A DNA stretch of 64,000 nucleotides from NCBI RefSeq assembly GCF_019645835.1, contig NZ_CP080998.1, positions 1,674,001 to 1,738,000 on the forward strand, read 5' to 3'. This stretch comes from Mycolicibacterium holsaticum DSM 44478 = JCM 12374 (GTDB lineage: Bacteria > Actinomycetota > Actinomycetes > Mycobacteriales > Mycobacteriaceae). Shown one piece after another: positions 1 through 8,350 of the stretch. How positions within the stretch are numbered: position 1 is the first letter of the stretch; each line of letters opens with the position of its first letter. Made by a program: the position numbers and the translations under genes. The notes under the pieces were generated by a model. It did not search any database, was not told the DNA's origin, and worked only from the letters and a program-made list of their open reading frames with translations.

Positions 1-3
1 CGA

Positions 4-29
4 CCGGACGAGTTAGTGAACTCATCCGG
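4..29 (-). terminator. Hairpin at the 3' end of the DUF35 gene
   Basis: An 11-bp stem (4-14 paired with 19-29, one mismatch) around a 4-nt AGTG loop overlaps the stop codon of the minus-strand DUF35 gene. There is no T-run, so at best it is a mycobacterial-type hairpin terminator lacking a U-tract. Confidence 0.4.
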
Positions 30-468
30 CTGCCTCGGACAATCTGAACTGCGGAAGCGTGATTGACCCTCGCTCCTCGTACACGACCTCGACCCGCATG
101 CCACAGGACACGGCGGTGCCTTCGGGAACATCGATGAGGTTCGTCAGGATTCGCAGCCCGGGTTGTTCATCAAGCTCGACGAGTACGACGACATAGGGCA
201 GGGCGTTCAGAAAGCCGGAGTGCAGTGGACGATCGACCACCGCATACGAATAGATCACACCTTGGCCGGACATCTCCGTCAGCTCGAAATTCCGCTCCTG
301 GCAGCGCTGACAACATACTTCGGGCGGGTACTGGAGGGTGTGGCACGAGCTGCACCGTTGGAGTACGAGCCGTTGTTCCGCAGCCGCGTTCCAGTAAAAG
401 CCGCTGATGTCGTCTGGGGCCGGCGCCGGCCGAAGATCGGCAGACGGGTTGGCCTCCATCTGGGTCAC
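22..468 (-). CDS. Zn-ribbon/OB-fold DUF35 protein
   Basis: The product (148 aa) has a rubredoxin-like zinc ribbon with Cys39, Cys42, Cys53 and Cys56, followed by an OB-fold half (about residues 63-140). This is the DUF35 layout found as a partner of thiolase or lipid-transfer-protein subunits, for example ChsH2 with Ltp2 in steroid side-chain cleavage. Such proteins bind acyl-CoA and help a partner aldolase or thiolase. No obvious partner lies beside it here; it may be beyond the left edge. The GTG start at 468 was chosen because GGGAGGAG lies 4 nt upstream; a longer frame to 513 lacks a ribosome site. A promoter of the shared TTGACT-N17 type sits at 496-524. Confidence 0.85.
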   Translation of the reverse strand: MTQMEANPSADLRPAPAPDDISGFYWNAAAEQRLVLQRCSSCHTLQYPPEVCCQRCQERNFELTEMSGQGVIYSYAVVDRPLHSGFLNALPYVVVLVELDEQPGLRILTNLIDVPEGTAVSCGMRVEVVYEERGSITLPQFRLSEAAG

Positions 469-495
469 AGAACTCCTCCCTGGGTTGCGGCTTCC

Positions 496-524
496 ACTTA
501 ACCTAAAAAACACGACAGAGTCAA
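496..524 (-). promoter_or_regulatory. Promoter a: TTGACT-N17-TTAAGT
   Basis: On the minus strand TTGACT (524-519) and TTAAGT (501-496) are separated by exactly 17 nt, and the spacer begins with GTCGT two bases in. The predicted start point (about 489) lies some 20 nt before the DUF35 GTG. Four other promoters in the window share this layout. Confidence 0.65.
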
Positions 525-551
525 CTATTTATTTGCGGCTCGGGGGTCTAG

Positions 552-1694
552 TCAGAGCACGCGAACTTGACCCTCTAGAGCCGGAACCGTATCGGGCAGC
601 TGGTATGTCGAGATGCCGTTGCGGAACATCACGTTCTCGCGGGCGTGCTCGGGCAGATGCTTGACCAGCCAGCGCGGGTCGTCGAAGGTCCAGTGCGGGT
701 AGTCCGAGCTGTACAGCAGGATCTTGTCGCACTCCATCCATTCCAAGACCCGAATCAGTTCAGTCTTATCCTCGGGGTAATCCAGGGGTTGTGTGGTGAA
801 CTTGATGTGGTCCTTCACGTATTCAGAGGGTTTGCGTTTGATGTCGAGCCAGGACCTTCGCGCCTCGTAGATGGCGTCCATCCGCCACATCAGCGGCAGG
901 ATCCAGGTAAAGGCGTGTTCGATGAAGACGACGCGCAGCTTCGGAAAGCGATCGAACACCCCGTCGAAGATCAGACTCATCACCTGATTGGCGGCAAGTA
1001 GTGAGTAGGTGACCATGAAGTCGTGGTTGTAGCTGGGAAGACCGACCGGTGGCATCGGAAGTTCCTCGTGGTGGCCACGGCCCAGGTGGCAGCTGACCGT
1101 GATGTCGTGTTTGGTTGCCGCGGCCCAGATCGAATCGTATTTTGGATGTCCCCAGGACGGCCGAGGCTCGGCGTTGATGAGAACCTGTGCCATATAGGGG
1201 TGGCCGGCCCAGCGCTCGATCTCGCGAATGCACTCTTCCGGCTCCTCGATCGCGACGCAGATCGACCCGCGCCACCGCTGATGCCAGTTGTTGTGGCTAT
1301 CCAGCCAGTGGTTGGCTTGCCAGGTGTTGTGGGCCGAACAGATCGCGGCGGTTGCCTCGGTCAGCCGGCAACTGCCGTGGATCGGTTCGAGTATCGCGAT
1401 GTCGGCGCCGGCCTCCAGGATCAATTGTTTGAAGGCAAGATCGGGGTCGCTGCCGGCGAACTCTCCGTCGGCCGGAAATGTGTCCACCCGCATTGCGCGG
1501 GCGTGGGCATAGTCTGGAGCGTCGTAGTAGATCTGCTCGCCGACGGGTCGGCTGAGAAAGTACTTGCTACGCCACGGTTCCGGGATGTATTCCGTGAGCT
1601 CCCCGCTCCTGGGAACAGGATGCACGTCGGAGTCGACACAACGGACGGCAATGCGTTCAGCGGGTGCTCTGCGCTCAGTGTCGGTTGCAGCCAT
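552..1694 (-). CDS. Amidohydrolase-2 family metal-dependent hydrolase
   Basis: The 380-aa protein belongs to the amidohydrolase_2 (ACMSD-like) TIM-barrel family. Metal and catalytic motifs are visible in order: DSDVHP near the N-terminus, SCHLGRG in the middle, FIEHAF, and a late SSDYPHW with the conserved Asp. Family members decarboxylate or hydrolyse ring-fission and cyclic intermediates; the substrate is unknown. The ATG at 1694 is preceded by GAGGAGAG with a 4-nt gap, favouring it over an upstream in-frame codon at 1736. It lies downstream of the ferredoxin gene on the same strand, probably in one transcript. A more distant relative sits at 44451. Confidence 0.85.
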   Translation of the reverse strand: MAATDTERRAPAERIAVRCVDSDVHPVPRSGELTEYIPEPWRSKYFLSRPVGEQIYYDAPDYAHARAMRVDTFPADGEFAGSDPDLAFKQLILEAGADIAILEPIHGSCRLTEATAAICSAHNTWQANHWLDSHNNWHQRWRGSICVAIEEPEECIREIERWAGHPYMAQVLINAEPRPSWGHPKYDSIWAAATKHDITVSCHLGRGHHEELPMPPVGLPSYNHDFMVTYSLLAANQVMSLIFDGVFDRFPKLRVVFIEHAFTWILPLMWRMDAIYEARRSWLDIKRKPSEYVKDHIKFTTQPLDYPEDKTELIRVLEWMECDKILLYSSDYPHWTFDDPRWLVKHLPEHARENVMFRNGISTYQLPDTVPALEGQVRVL

Positions 1695-1752
1695 CGGACT
1701 CTCCTCGAAGCTCGAAACCCCTCGCAGTGAGCGCATTTCGCAGATCAGCGCT

Positions 1753-1995
1753 CTACTGCATTGCCTGTTCGCGATCAGACTGCTTCGCCGAGTCCGTCGA
1801 GGCCTCCTCGAGAATGATCGCCTGTTCCGGACATGACTGCGCAGCTTCGCGTATCCGCTCTTCTTGATCCGTCGGTACCACGTCGGTGACGGCCGAAGAG
1901 CTACCGTCCACTTCGCTGAGCTCGAACATGTCGGGTGCGATCATGGCGCACAGCGTGTGTCCCTGGCAGCGAGTTGGATCCACCTTCACCTTCAC
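1753..1995 (-). CDS. Small 3Fe-4S-type ferredoxin
   Basis: The 80-aa protein has Cys10, Cys16 and Cys55 (CP motif), with His13 in the place where a 4Fe-4S ferredoxin would have a second Cys (CxxHxxC...CP). This is the type that supplies electrons to mycobacterial P450s, and four P450 genes lie in the window, so that role is likely. The GTG start at 1995 has GAGGAGAA 5 nt upstream. Its promoter (2078-2106) is one of the shared TTGACT-N17-TTAGCT set. It faces the aldehyde dehydrogenase across a short divergent region. An acidic, low-complexity tail follows residue 62. Confidence 0.9.
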   Translation of the reverse strand: MKVKVDPTRCQGHTLCAMIAPDMFELSEVDGSSSAVTDVVPTDQEERIREAAQSCPEQAIILEEASTDSAKQSDREQAMQ

Positions 1996-2077
1996 GAATC
2001 TTCTCCTCAGAGCCCTCGGCCGTAGCTGCGTTCCGCCCAACGGCGAGCACTCGCCGATTCGGGTTGCCGTCTGGATC

Positions 2078-2106
2078 AGCTAACCCCAGACAGACGACCT
2101 AGTCAA
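2078..2106 (-). promoter_or_regulatory. Promoter b: TTGACT-N17-TTAGCT, with TAGTCAACTA palindrome
   Basis: On the minus strand TTGACT (2106-2101) is followed after 17 nt by TTAGCT (2083-2078), driving the ferredoxin gene. The -35 box is embedded in the palindrome TAGTCAACTA (2100-2109). The divergent aldehyde dehydrogenase gene lies about 80 nt to the right, so one site could control both directions. Confidence 0.65.
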
Positions 2107-2186
2107 CTATATATGTGTTATGGTCGCGTCCCTATCGGAGCGGGGTCGCTTCCGCGCCCTGCGCGACACTATTGCGGGAGGCGATG

Positions 2187-3683
2187 ATGCCAGCTCAGCA
2201 CGCCGTGAGCACCGGGACGGCCACTTCCCCGAGGCCGACAGCCGACCGGCGACTGCTCATCGACGGTCGATTGGTCGGAGCGGAGAACGGGCTGACATTT
2301 CCCTCGGTCAATCCCGCGAACGGTCAGGTCGTAGGGTATGCGCCCGATGCATCTGTGGCGGAGGCGGAAGGCGCCGTCGCGGCCGCTCGGCGGGCGTTCG
2401 ACCACACTGAGTGGTCGAGTGACATCGGGCTGCGCGTCCGTTGCCTCGATCAGCTGTACAAGGCCTTGTTGGAGCACAGCGAAGAGCTCAGGGAATTGAC
2501 CATCGCCGAAGTCGGTGCCACCCGGATGCTGACCGAAGGGCCACAGCTCGACAATCCGATCAAGGTGGTCGGTTACTACGCCGACCTGCTCAAGCAATAC
2601 TCGTTCGCAGAAGACCTCGGCACGGTCGAGAGCCGGGGACAGCGGCATCACCGTTGGGTGGAAAAGGAAGCAGTCGGGGTCGTTGCGGCGATCATCGCCT
2701 ACAACTACCCCAACCAACTCGCGTTGGCTAAGCTTGCTCCCGCGCTTGCGGCGGGTTGCACAGTCGTCCTCAAGGCTGCGCCGGACACGCCGCTCGTCAC
2801 GTTGGCCATCGGTGAGCTGATCGCCGAGCGCACCGAGATACCCGCCGGGGTCGTAAACGTCCTCAGTGGCGCCGATCCGCATGTCGGCGCCGTGCTGACG
2901 ACGAGTCCGGACGTCGATGCCGTGACTTTCACCGGTTCCACCGCGACCGGACGCCGGATCATGGCAGCCGGCAGTGAGACGCTCAAGAAGGTGTTCCTCG
3001 AGCTCGGCGGGAAGTCGGCGATGATCGTGCTCGACGACGCGGACTTCACCAGCGCCGCCATGATGGCCACCTTCATGATTACCTCGCATGCCGGACAAGG
3101 GTGTGCGCTGATGAGCCGAATACTGGTGCCGCATAACACTATAGACGAATTCGTCGAACTACTGACACAGAACTTCGCCATGGTCTCTTTTGGTGACCCG
3201 TCGGATCCCAACAACTACATGGGTCCACTGATCAGTGAGCGCCAGCGCGACAAGGTCGACAGTATGGTGCGGCGCGCCGTGTCGGCGGGAGCGAAGCTGG
3301 TTACCGGGGGGAACAAGGTTGATCCCGGGTTCTTCTATGAGCCCACGCTGTTGACGGATGTAGATCCAGACAGCGAGGTTGCCCAAGAGGAGGTCTTCGG
3401 ACCGGTGCTTGTGGTCATGGGCTATGACGACGACGACGATGCGGTAAGGATTGCGAACAACTCCATCTACGGGTTGTCCGGCGGCGTGTTCGGCAGCCAT
3501 GATCGTGCGGTCGCCGTGGCGCGCCGGATTCGTACCGGGACGTTGAGCATCAACGGCGGAGACTACTCGGGCCCCGATTGTCCGTTCGGCGGTTACAAAC
3601 AGTCCGGCATCGGCCGCGAAATGGGCGTCGCAGGGCTCGAGGAGTTCTTGGAGCGCAAGACTTTTGCGGTGGCGGTTCAGTGA
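2187..3683 (+). CDS. NAD(P)-dependent aldehyde dehydrogenase
   Basis: The 498-aa protein is a complete aldehyde dehydrogenase. Cofactor loop GSTATG, catalytic Glu272 in LELGGKS, nucleophile Cys306 in GQGC and the late EEVFGPV motif are all present. It should oxidise an aldehyde to an acid, which the CoA-transferase or ligase downstream could activate. The second of two adjacent ATGs (2187) is preferred because GGGAGG lies 5 nt before it; ATG 2184 is only 2 nt from it. Its stop overlaps the CoA-transferase start (GTGA). A degenerate paralogue lies at 17027. Confidence 0.93.
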   Translation: MPAQHAVSTGTATSPRPTADRRLLIDGRLVGAENGLTFPSVNPANGQVVGYAPDASVAEAEGAVAAARRAFDHTEWSSDIGLRVRCLDQLYKALLEHSEELRELTIAEVGATRMLTEGPQLDNPIKVVGYYADLLKQYSFAEDLGTVESRGQRHHRWVEKEAVGVVAAIIAYNYPNQLALAKLAPALAAGCTVVLKAAPDTPLVTLAIGELIAERTEIPAGVVNVLSGADPHVGAVLTTSPDVDAVTFTGSTATGRRIMAAGSETLKKVFLELGGKSAMIVLDDADFTSAAMMATFMITSHAGQGCALMSRILVPHNTIDEFVELLTQNFAMVSFGDPSDPNNYMGPLISERQRDKVDSMVRRAVSAGAKLVTGGNKVDPGFFYEPTLLTDVDPDSEVAQEEVFGPVLVVMGYDDDDDAVRIANNSIYGLSGGVFGSHDRAVAVARRIRTGTLSINGGDYSGPDCPFGGYKQSGIGREMGVAGLEEFLERKTFAVAVQ

Positions 3684-4885
3684 AGCCGCTCGACGGCATC
3701 CGTGTCCTCGAAGTAGCGATGTACGGCTTCGTGCCTGCGGCGGGCGCGGTGTTGGCCGAATGGGGTGCCGAGGTGACCAAGGTAGAGCACGCGGTAACGG
3801 GTGACCCTCAGCGTGGCCTGCGTCAGATCGGCGCGTTGGTAGTCGAGGGTGAGCCCAATCCCAATGTCGATAACGCCAACCGGGGCAAAAGGAGCATCGG
3901 ACTTGACATGTCGATCCCGGAGGGTCGCGAGGTGCTCCACGGCCTCGTGAGGCGTTCGGATGTCTTTCTGACGAGCTTTCTCCCGGAGGCGCGTACGAAG
4001 TTCGGGATGGATGTGAGCGATATCCGCGCGATCAACCCGACGATCATCTATGCTAGGGGGAGTGCGTTCGGCCCTCGGGGGCCGGAGGCCGACAGGGGCG
4101 GGTACGACATGACGGCGTTCTGGTGCCGCGCGGGTGCCGCCGCCACGATCACACCGCCGGAGATCGACGGCATGATCAGCCTGCCGGGCCCTGCATACGG
4201 CGACACGATCTCCGGTACCAACCTTGCGGGGGGAGTCGCGGCGGCGCTGCTCAATCGGGAGCGAACGGGCGAACCGTCGGTGATCGACGTTTCCCTGCTG
4301 GGCAGTGGAGTCTGGGCGATGGGCCACACGATTTCGCTCACTAACCACCTGAACCAGCGGCTCGTCGCGCAACCCGCGAACGCCAACAGGTCGCCGAACA
4401 ATCCCTTGGTCGGGCTGTATCCGACTGCCGACAACCGATACATCTCGTTCGTGATGATGCAGCCGACGAAATTCTGGGCCGACGTGTGCCGACACATGGA
4501 CTTGCCCGGGCTCGCAGACGACCCGAGATTCGGCACCACTGAATCGATAGCCGCCAATGCGCAGGAGGCCGCGCAAATTCTGGCTGAGGCGATGGCGACC
4601 CGAACGCTGGTCGAGTGGTCCGTGCGGTTCTCGACCCTGACCGGGCCGTGGGCGCCGGTACAGGACACGCTCCAGGTCGCGCAGGACGTCCAGGTACGGG
4701 CCAACGAATACCTCGTGCAGTCCGGCGATCTGGAGTTGGTGGCCAACCCGGTCCAGTTCGATATGACAGCCCCGAATGCCGGACCCGCGCCGAAATTCGC
4801 CGAGCAGACCGACGAGATCCTCGAAGAACTGGGGTTGGGCTGGGACCAAATCATCGAGCTGAAGACATTGGGCGCCGTCACCTGA
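3680..4885 (+). CDS. CaiB/BaiF family (class III) CoA-transferase
   Basis: The 401-aa protein has the family III fold signature: an N-terminal LDGIRVLEV start, the NRGKRSIGLD motif, and the catalytic Asp143 in GGYD. It would move CoA between acyl groups, and the position directly after an aldehyde dehydrogenase suggests that it activates the acid just formed. The GTG at 3680 overlaps the upstream stop by four bases (GTGA), indicating translational coupling. A perfect 9-bp hairpin (4902-4931) follows. It is one of two class III CoA-transferases in the window (the other starts at 47795). Confidence 0.9.
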   Translation: MKPLDGIRVLEVAMYGFVPAAGAVLAEWGAEVTKVEHAVTGDPQRGLRQIGALVVEGEPNPNVDNANRGKRSIGLDMSIPEGREVLHGLVRRSDVFLTSFLPEARTKFGMDVSDIRAINPTIIYARGSAFGPRGPEADRGGYDMTAFWCRAGAAATITPPEIDGMISLPGPAYGDTISGTNLAGGVAAALLNRERTGEPSVIDVSLLGSGVWAMGHTISLTNHLNQRLVAQPANANRSPNNPLVGLYPTADNRYISFVMMQPTKFWADVCRHMDLPGLADDPRFGTTESIAANAQEAAQILAEAMATRTLVEWSVRFSTLTGPWAPVQDTLQVAQDVQVRANEYLVQSGDLELVANPVQFDMTAPNAGPAPKFAEQTDEILEELGLGWDQIIELKTLGAVT

Positions 4886-4901
4886 CGACTCGAACTTGAA
4901 G

Positions 4902-4931
4902 GTTTGTGAGAGCGATAAACTGCTCACAAAC
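4902..4931 (+). terminator. Hairpin after the ALDH/CoA-transferase pair
   Basis: A perfect 9-bp stem (4902-4910 with 4923-4931) encloses a 12-nt loop, 16 nt after the CoA-transferase stop. No T-run follows. It separates the ALDH pair from the mce promoter at 4938-4966. Confidence 0.5.
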
Positions 4932-4937
4932 AAATAG

Positions 4938-4966
4938 TTGACTCGGTCGTCTATCTGAGGTTAGCT
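4938..4966 (+). promoter_or_regulatory. Promoter c of the mce operon: TTGACT-N17-TTAGCT
   Basis: TTGACT (4938-4943), a 17-nt spacer and TTAGCT (4961-4966) match promoter b at both boxes and in the spacer core GGTCGTCT. The predicted start point is near 4973, about 55 nt before the mceA ATG. The box is preceded by AAATAG, as in promoters a and d. Confidence 0.7.
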
Positions 4967-5028
4967 AACCGCGGAACCGATAGCCGGTGGCCTACAAACT
5001 CTCGATGCCGCGGGAGGGAGAAGCGTCA

Positions 5029-6222
5029 ATGCCGCATCCTGTCGCGCGCCCAATAGCAGGCTTGGCTACCGTCGCGGCGCTGGTGGGTATCGCGGTGTTG
5101 GTTGCGCATTTGTTCAGGGGTGGGTTCACCGAAGCTGTACCGGTGACGGTGTTTTCGCCCCGTGCGGGGCTGATGATGTATCCCGACGCCAAAGTGCAGA
5201 TGCGTGGTATCCAGGTGGGCAGGGTCGACTCCATCGAGTCGTTGCCTTCGGGAAGGGCTGCGATACACCTCGCGATCGAGCCCAGCCAACTGGACATGAT
5301 CCCGTCGGATGTCGAGGTCAACATCGCCTCGACAACCGTGTTCGGCGCGAAGTTTGTGGAGTTCGTTCCGCCGGCCGGACCTTGGTCGCAAAGCCTCAAA
5401 GCAGGTCAGACACTCGATGTCGGAGATGTCACGGTTGAAATCAACACGATCTTTCAGCAGCTGTCGTCGGTGCTGTCGAAGATCGACCCGGCCAAGCTCA
5501 ATGAGACGCTTGGAGCGATTTCATCGGCCGTGAACGGACGCGGTGAACGCTTCGGCAGAACTGTCGAAGACTTCGGCGCCTTTCTCGCCGAGGTGAACCG
5601 GAGTCAATCCAACCTGGAACGGGATATCGCCGTTGCGCCGGAGGTGCTGGCAGCCTACGCCGACGGCGCCGGAAAAATTACCGATATCCTGGAGAACGCA
5701 ACGCATTTGAGTCAGGCTATCGTCGAGGAAGAGCGTGACCTCGACGCCTTTCTGGTGAGCATGACCGGTCTCGCTGACGTCGCAAGCGATGTACTCGGCG
5801 ACAACCGACAGGCGCTCACCGACGTGATGCGTCTGCTGGTCCCCACGACAGATCTCACCAACCGGTACAACGAAGCCCTCACGTGTTCCTTGCAAGGATT
5901 GCTGCCGTTGGCCAACTCCATACCCGAGTCCGTGCCCGGGGTCACGATTTCGACCGCATTCACCCTCGGCGTCGAACGGTACCGATACCCGGCGGATCTG
6001 CCCAAGGTGGCGGCGACCGGTGGGCCGCGTTGTGCGGACGTCGGCATGCCCAATCTGCCGTTCGGATCGAGGCCGCCGTTCGTGGTCGCCGATGTCGGCA
6101 CCAATCCCTGGAAGTATGGAAACCAAGGTCTGCTGTTGAATGCGGACGGCCTCAAGCAATTCCTCTTCGGACCCATCGAGGGGCCGCCGCGAAACTCGGC
6201 GCAGATCGGACAACCGGGGTGA
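5029..6222 (+). CDS. mceA: MCE family protein, first position (MceA-like)
   Basis: The 397-aa protein has an N-terminal membrane anchor (about residues 8-28), one MlaD/MCE domain (about 35-110) and a long helical region, the layout of mycobacterial Mce proteins. These form a periplasm-spanning lipid-import assembly. The ATG at 5029 is preceded by GGGAGGGAGAA; upstream in-frame starts at 4987 and 5005 lack a suitable site. It is first of six consecutive mce genes and ends in a GTGA overlap with the next. Two yrbE permease genes normally precede mceA; here the upstream gene is a CoA-transferase and no permease is present in the window. Confidence 0.9.
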   Translation: MPHPVARPIAGLATVAALVGIAVLVAHLFRGGFTEAVPVTVFSPRAGLMMYPDAKVQMRGIQVGRVDSIESLPSGRAAIHLAIEPSQLDMIPSDVEVNIASTTVFGAKFVEFVPPAGPWSQSLKAGQTLDVGDVTVEINTIFQQLSSVLSKIDPAKLNETLGAISSAVNGRGERFGRTVEDFGAFLAEVNRSQSNLERDIAVAPEVLAAYADGAGKITDILENATHLSQAIVEEERDLDAFLVSMTGLADVASDVLGDNRQALTDVMRLLVPTTDLTNRYNEALTCSLQGLLPLANSIPESVPGVTISTAFTLGVERYRYPADLPKVAATGGPRCADVGMPNLPFGSRPPFVVADVGTNPWKYGNQGLLLNADGLKQFLFGPIEGPPRNSAQIGQPG

Positions 6223-7244
6223 GCGGCCACGGTCGTACTGTCGCCAAGTTCGCCATCTTCACCGTGGTGATGGTGGTGCTCACCGCCGGAATCTTCGTGA
6301 CCTTCAGCGAGCAACGAATCAGTGCTGTGACAACTTTCTCGGCCGTCTTCACCGACGCGTCTGAGCTCGCTGCCGGCGATAGCGTCCGGGTGGCCGGTAT
6401 CCGGGTCGGCACGGTTCGGGACGTGTCTCTGCAGTCGGACAAGACGGTGGTGGTGACGTTCGACGTGGATCGCGGCGTTGCGTTGACCACCGCCACGAAG
6501 GTGGCGGTTCGGTACCTCAATCTCGTCGGTGACCGGTTCCTAGCCCTCGTCGACGGACCCGGTTCCACCCGGCTTCTGCCAGCGGGGTCACGGATCCCAT
6601 CCGATCTCACGACGCCCGCGCTCGACCTCGACCTTCTGCTAGGGGGGTTGAAACCCGTTGTCCAAGGTCTCAATCCGCAGGATGTGAACGCCTTGACGGG
6701 CTCCCTGCTCCGCATTCTGCAGGGCCAGGAAGGCACGGTGGAATCGATCTTCGCGCATACGTCGTCGTTCACCAATGCCTTGGCCGATAACGGTCAGGTG
6801 GTCGAGCAGTTGATCGTGAACCTGCGGTCACTTCTGACCGTCCTGACGAAGGAAGGCGACAAATTCTCCGCCACGATCGCTCGCCTGGACGAACTGGTCG
6901 GCGAGCTGTCCGCCGAGCGTGACCTCATCGGTTCGGCGATCGACTCGATCGCGGACGGAACGGCATCGTTAACCGATCTACTGAGCGATGCGCGTACGCC
7001 GTTGAACGGTACGGTCGACCAACTCGCCCGACTGGCACCGCTGCTCGACAAGGACTTGCCGTTCCTGGAAGCAGCGCTGAAAAAGGCGCCAGGAAACTAC
7101 CGCAAGTTGGTTCGTATCGCGTCTTACGGCAGCTTCATCCAGTTCTACATGTGCGGCATGACGGTTCGGGTCAGTGATCTTCAGGGGCGCACCGCGGTAT
7201 TTCCGTGGTTCAAGCAACAGACGGGGAGGTGTGCGGAGGAATAA
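6219..7244 (+). CDS. mceB: MCE family protein, second position (MceB-like)
   Basis: The 341-aa protein has one N-terminal transmembrane helix (about residues 9-27), an MCE domain containing the GDSVRVAGIRVG motif, and a helical C-terminal half, close to the usual MceB length. It should be a subunit of the same cell-envelope lipid transporter as its neighbours. The GTG at 6219 overlaps the mceA stop (GTGA), and the stop overlaps the mceC ATG (TAATG). Two Cys residues sit near the C-terminus (MCGM and GRCAEE). Confidence 0.9.
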   Translation: MSGHGRTVAKFAIFTVVMVVLTAGIFVTFSEQRISAVTTFSAVFTDASELAAGDSVRVAGIRVGTVRDVSLQSDKTVVVTFDVDRGVALTTATKVAVRYLNLVGDRFLALVDGPGSTRLLPAGSRIPSDLTTPALDLDLLLGGLKPVVQGLNPQDVNALTGSLLRILQGQEGTVESIFAHTSSFTNALADNGQVVEQLIVNLRSLLTVLTKEGDKFSATIARLDELVGELSAERDLIGSAIDSIADGTASLTDLLSDARTPLNGTVDQLARLAPLLDKDLPFLEAALKKAPGNYRKLVRIASYGSFIQFYMCGMTVRVSDLQGRTAVFPWFKQQTGRCAEE

Positions 7245-8350
7245 TGCTCAAATACCGCGGATCACACTTGCCCAGGGCGGGCGTCATCGGAGTCGTTGTC
7301 ATCATCTTGACGATCGCGGTCGGGCTGCAACCCGAGCGGTTGCTGTCGTGGGCGACCGACGTCAGATATCACGCGTTGTTCGCCGAAGCTGGTGGACTCG
7401 CCCCCGGCAACGATGTGAGCGTATCGGGCACCAAGGTGGGTTTGGTGCAGGATATCTCGTTGCAGCGCGGCAAGGCGCTCGTGACCTTCACTGTCGACGG
7501 AAGGGTGCCCCTGGGCTCCCAGACCACGGCGCATATTCGAACCGGCTCCCTCCTTGGTAAGCGGAAGCTGACGCTGGAGTCCGATGGTCAGGAGGCACTT
7601 CGGCCGCTGTCTACGATTCCGCTGTCGCAAACGTCGTCTCCTTACTCGTTGACCGACGCGGTGGGGGAGCTCACCACCAATGTCGCGGGTACTGACACGC
7701 AGATGCTGAACCAGTCCTTGGACATGTTGTCCACCACGATCGATCAAGTCGCGCCCCAACTCGGCCCGACGTTCGATGGGTTGAGCCGCCTTTCCCAATC
7801 GCTGAACAATCGCAACGGATTGCTGGGCGATCTCCTCAAGGGTGCTAGTGACGTGAGCGGGGTTCTTTCCGAACAAAGCCGGCGGATCAACGCGCTCATC
7901 CTCAATGCCAACGACCTGCTTGAGGTGTTCAACGACCGCCGACACGCGATCATCGAGCTTCTGGCCAATGTTTCCGCTGTGGCCAAACAGCTGACCGGCA
8001 TGGTGCACGACAATGAGCGCGAATTGGCTCCCGCTCTGGAAAAACTCAATGCAGTTGCCGCGATGCTGGAGAAGAACCGCGATGACATCGGCGCTGCATT
8101 GGCCGGGCTGGCGAAATTCTCGATCACTCAGGGCGAGATCGTGGCAAGCGGAAGCATCTACAACGCGTTCGTTCCGAACATGTCGATGCCGCCGATGCTG
8201 CAACCCTTCCTGGACTACGCCTTCGGATTCCGCAGGGGCGTGAACGCCGGCCAGCCGCCGGACAATGTGGGCCCGCGGGCTGAATTCCCTTTCCCTGTCA
8301 ACGGTATCCCCGAAATCCCCCTCACCGCGATCCCCGGGGGGCAGCCGTGA
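7244..8350 (+). CDS. mceC: MCE family protein, third position (MceC-like)
   Basis: The 368-aa protein starts with a basic stretch and a membrane helix (about residues 12-30), followed by an MCE domain (GNDVSVSGTKVG) and long heptad-like helices. It is clearly shorter than typical mycobacterial MceC proteins (about 500 aa), largely because the usual extended Pro-rich tail is reduced to a few residues (PRAEFPFPV onward). ATG 7244 overlaps the previous stop and has GGAGGA 3 nt upstream. It ends in a GTGA overlap with mceD. Confidence 0.88.
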   Translation: MLKYRGSHLPRAGVIGVVVIILTIAVGLQPERLLSWATDVRYHALFAEAGGLAPGNDVSVSGTKVGLVQDISLQRGKALVTFTVDGRVPLGSQTTAHIRTGSLLGKRKLTLESDGQEALRPLSTIPLSQTSSPYSLTDAVGELTTNVAGTDTQMLNQSLDMLSTTIDQVAPQLGPTFDGLSRLSQSLNNRNGLLGDLLKGASDVSGVLSEQSRRINALILNANDLLEVFNDRRHAIIELLANVSAVAKQLTGMVHDNERELAPALEKLNAVAAMLEKNRDDIGAALAGLAKFSITQGEIVASGSIYNAFVPNMSMPPMLQPFLDYAFGFRRGVNAGQPPDNVGPRAEFPFPVNGIPEIPLTAIPGGQP

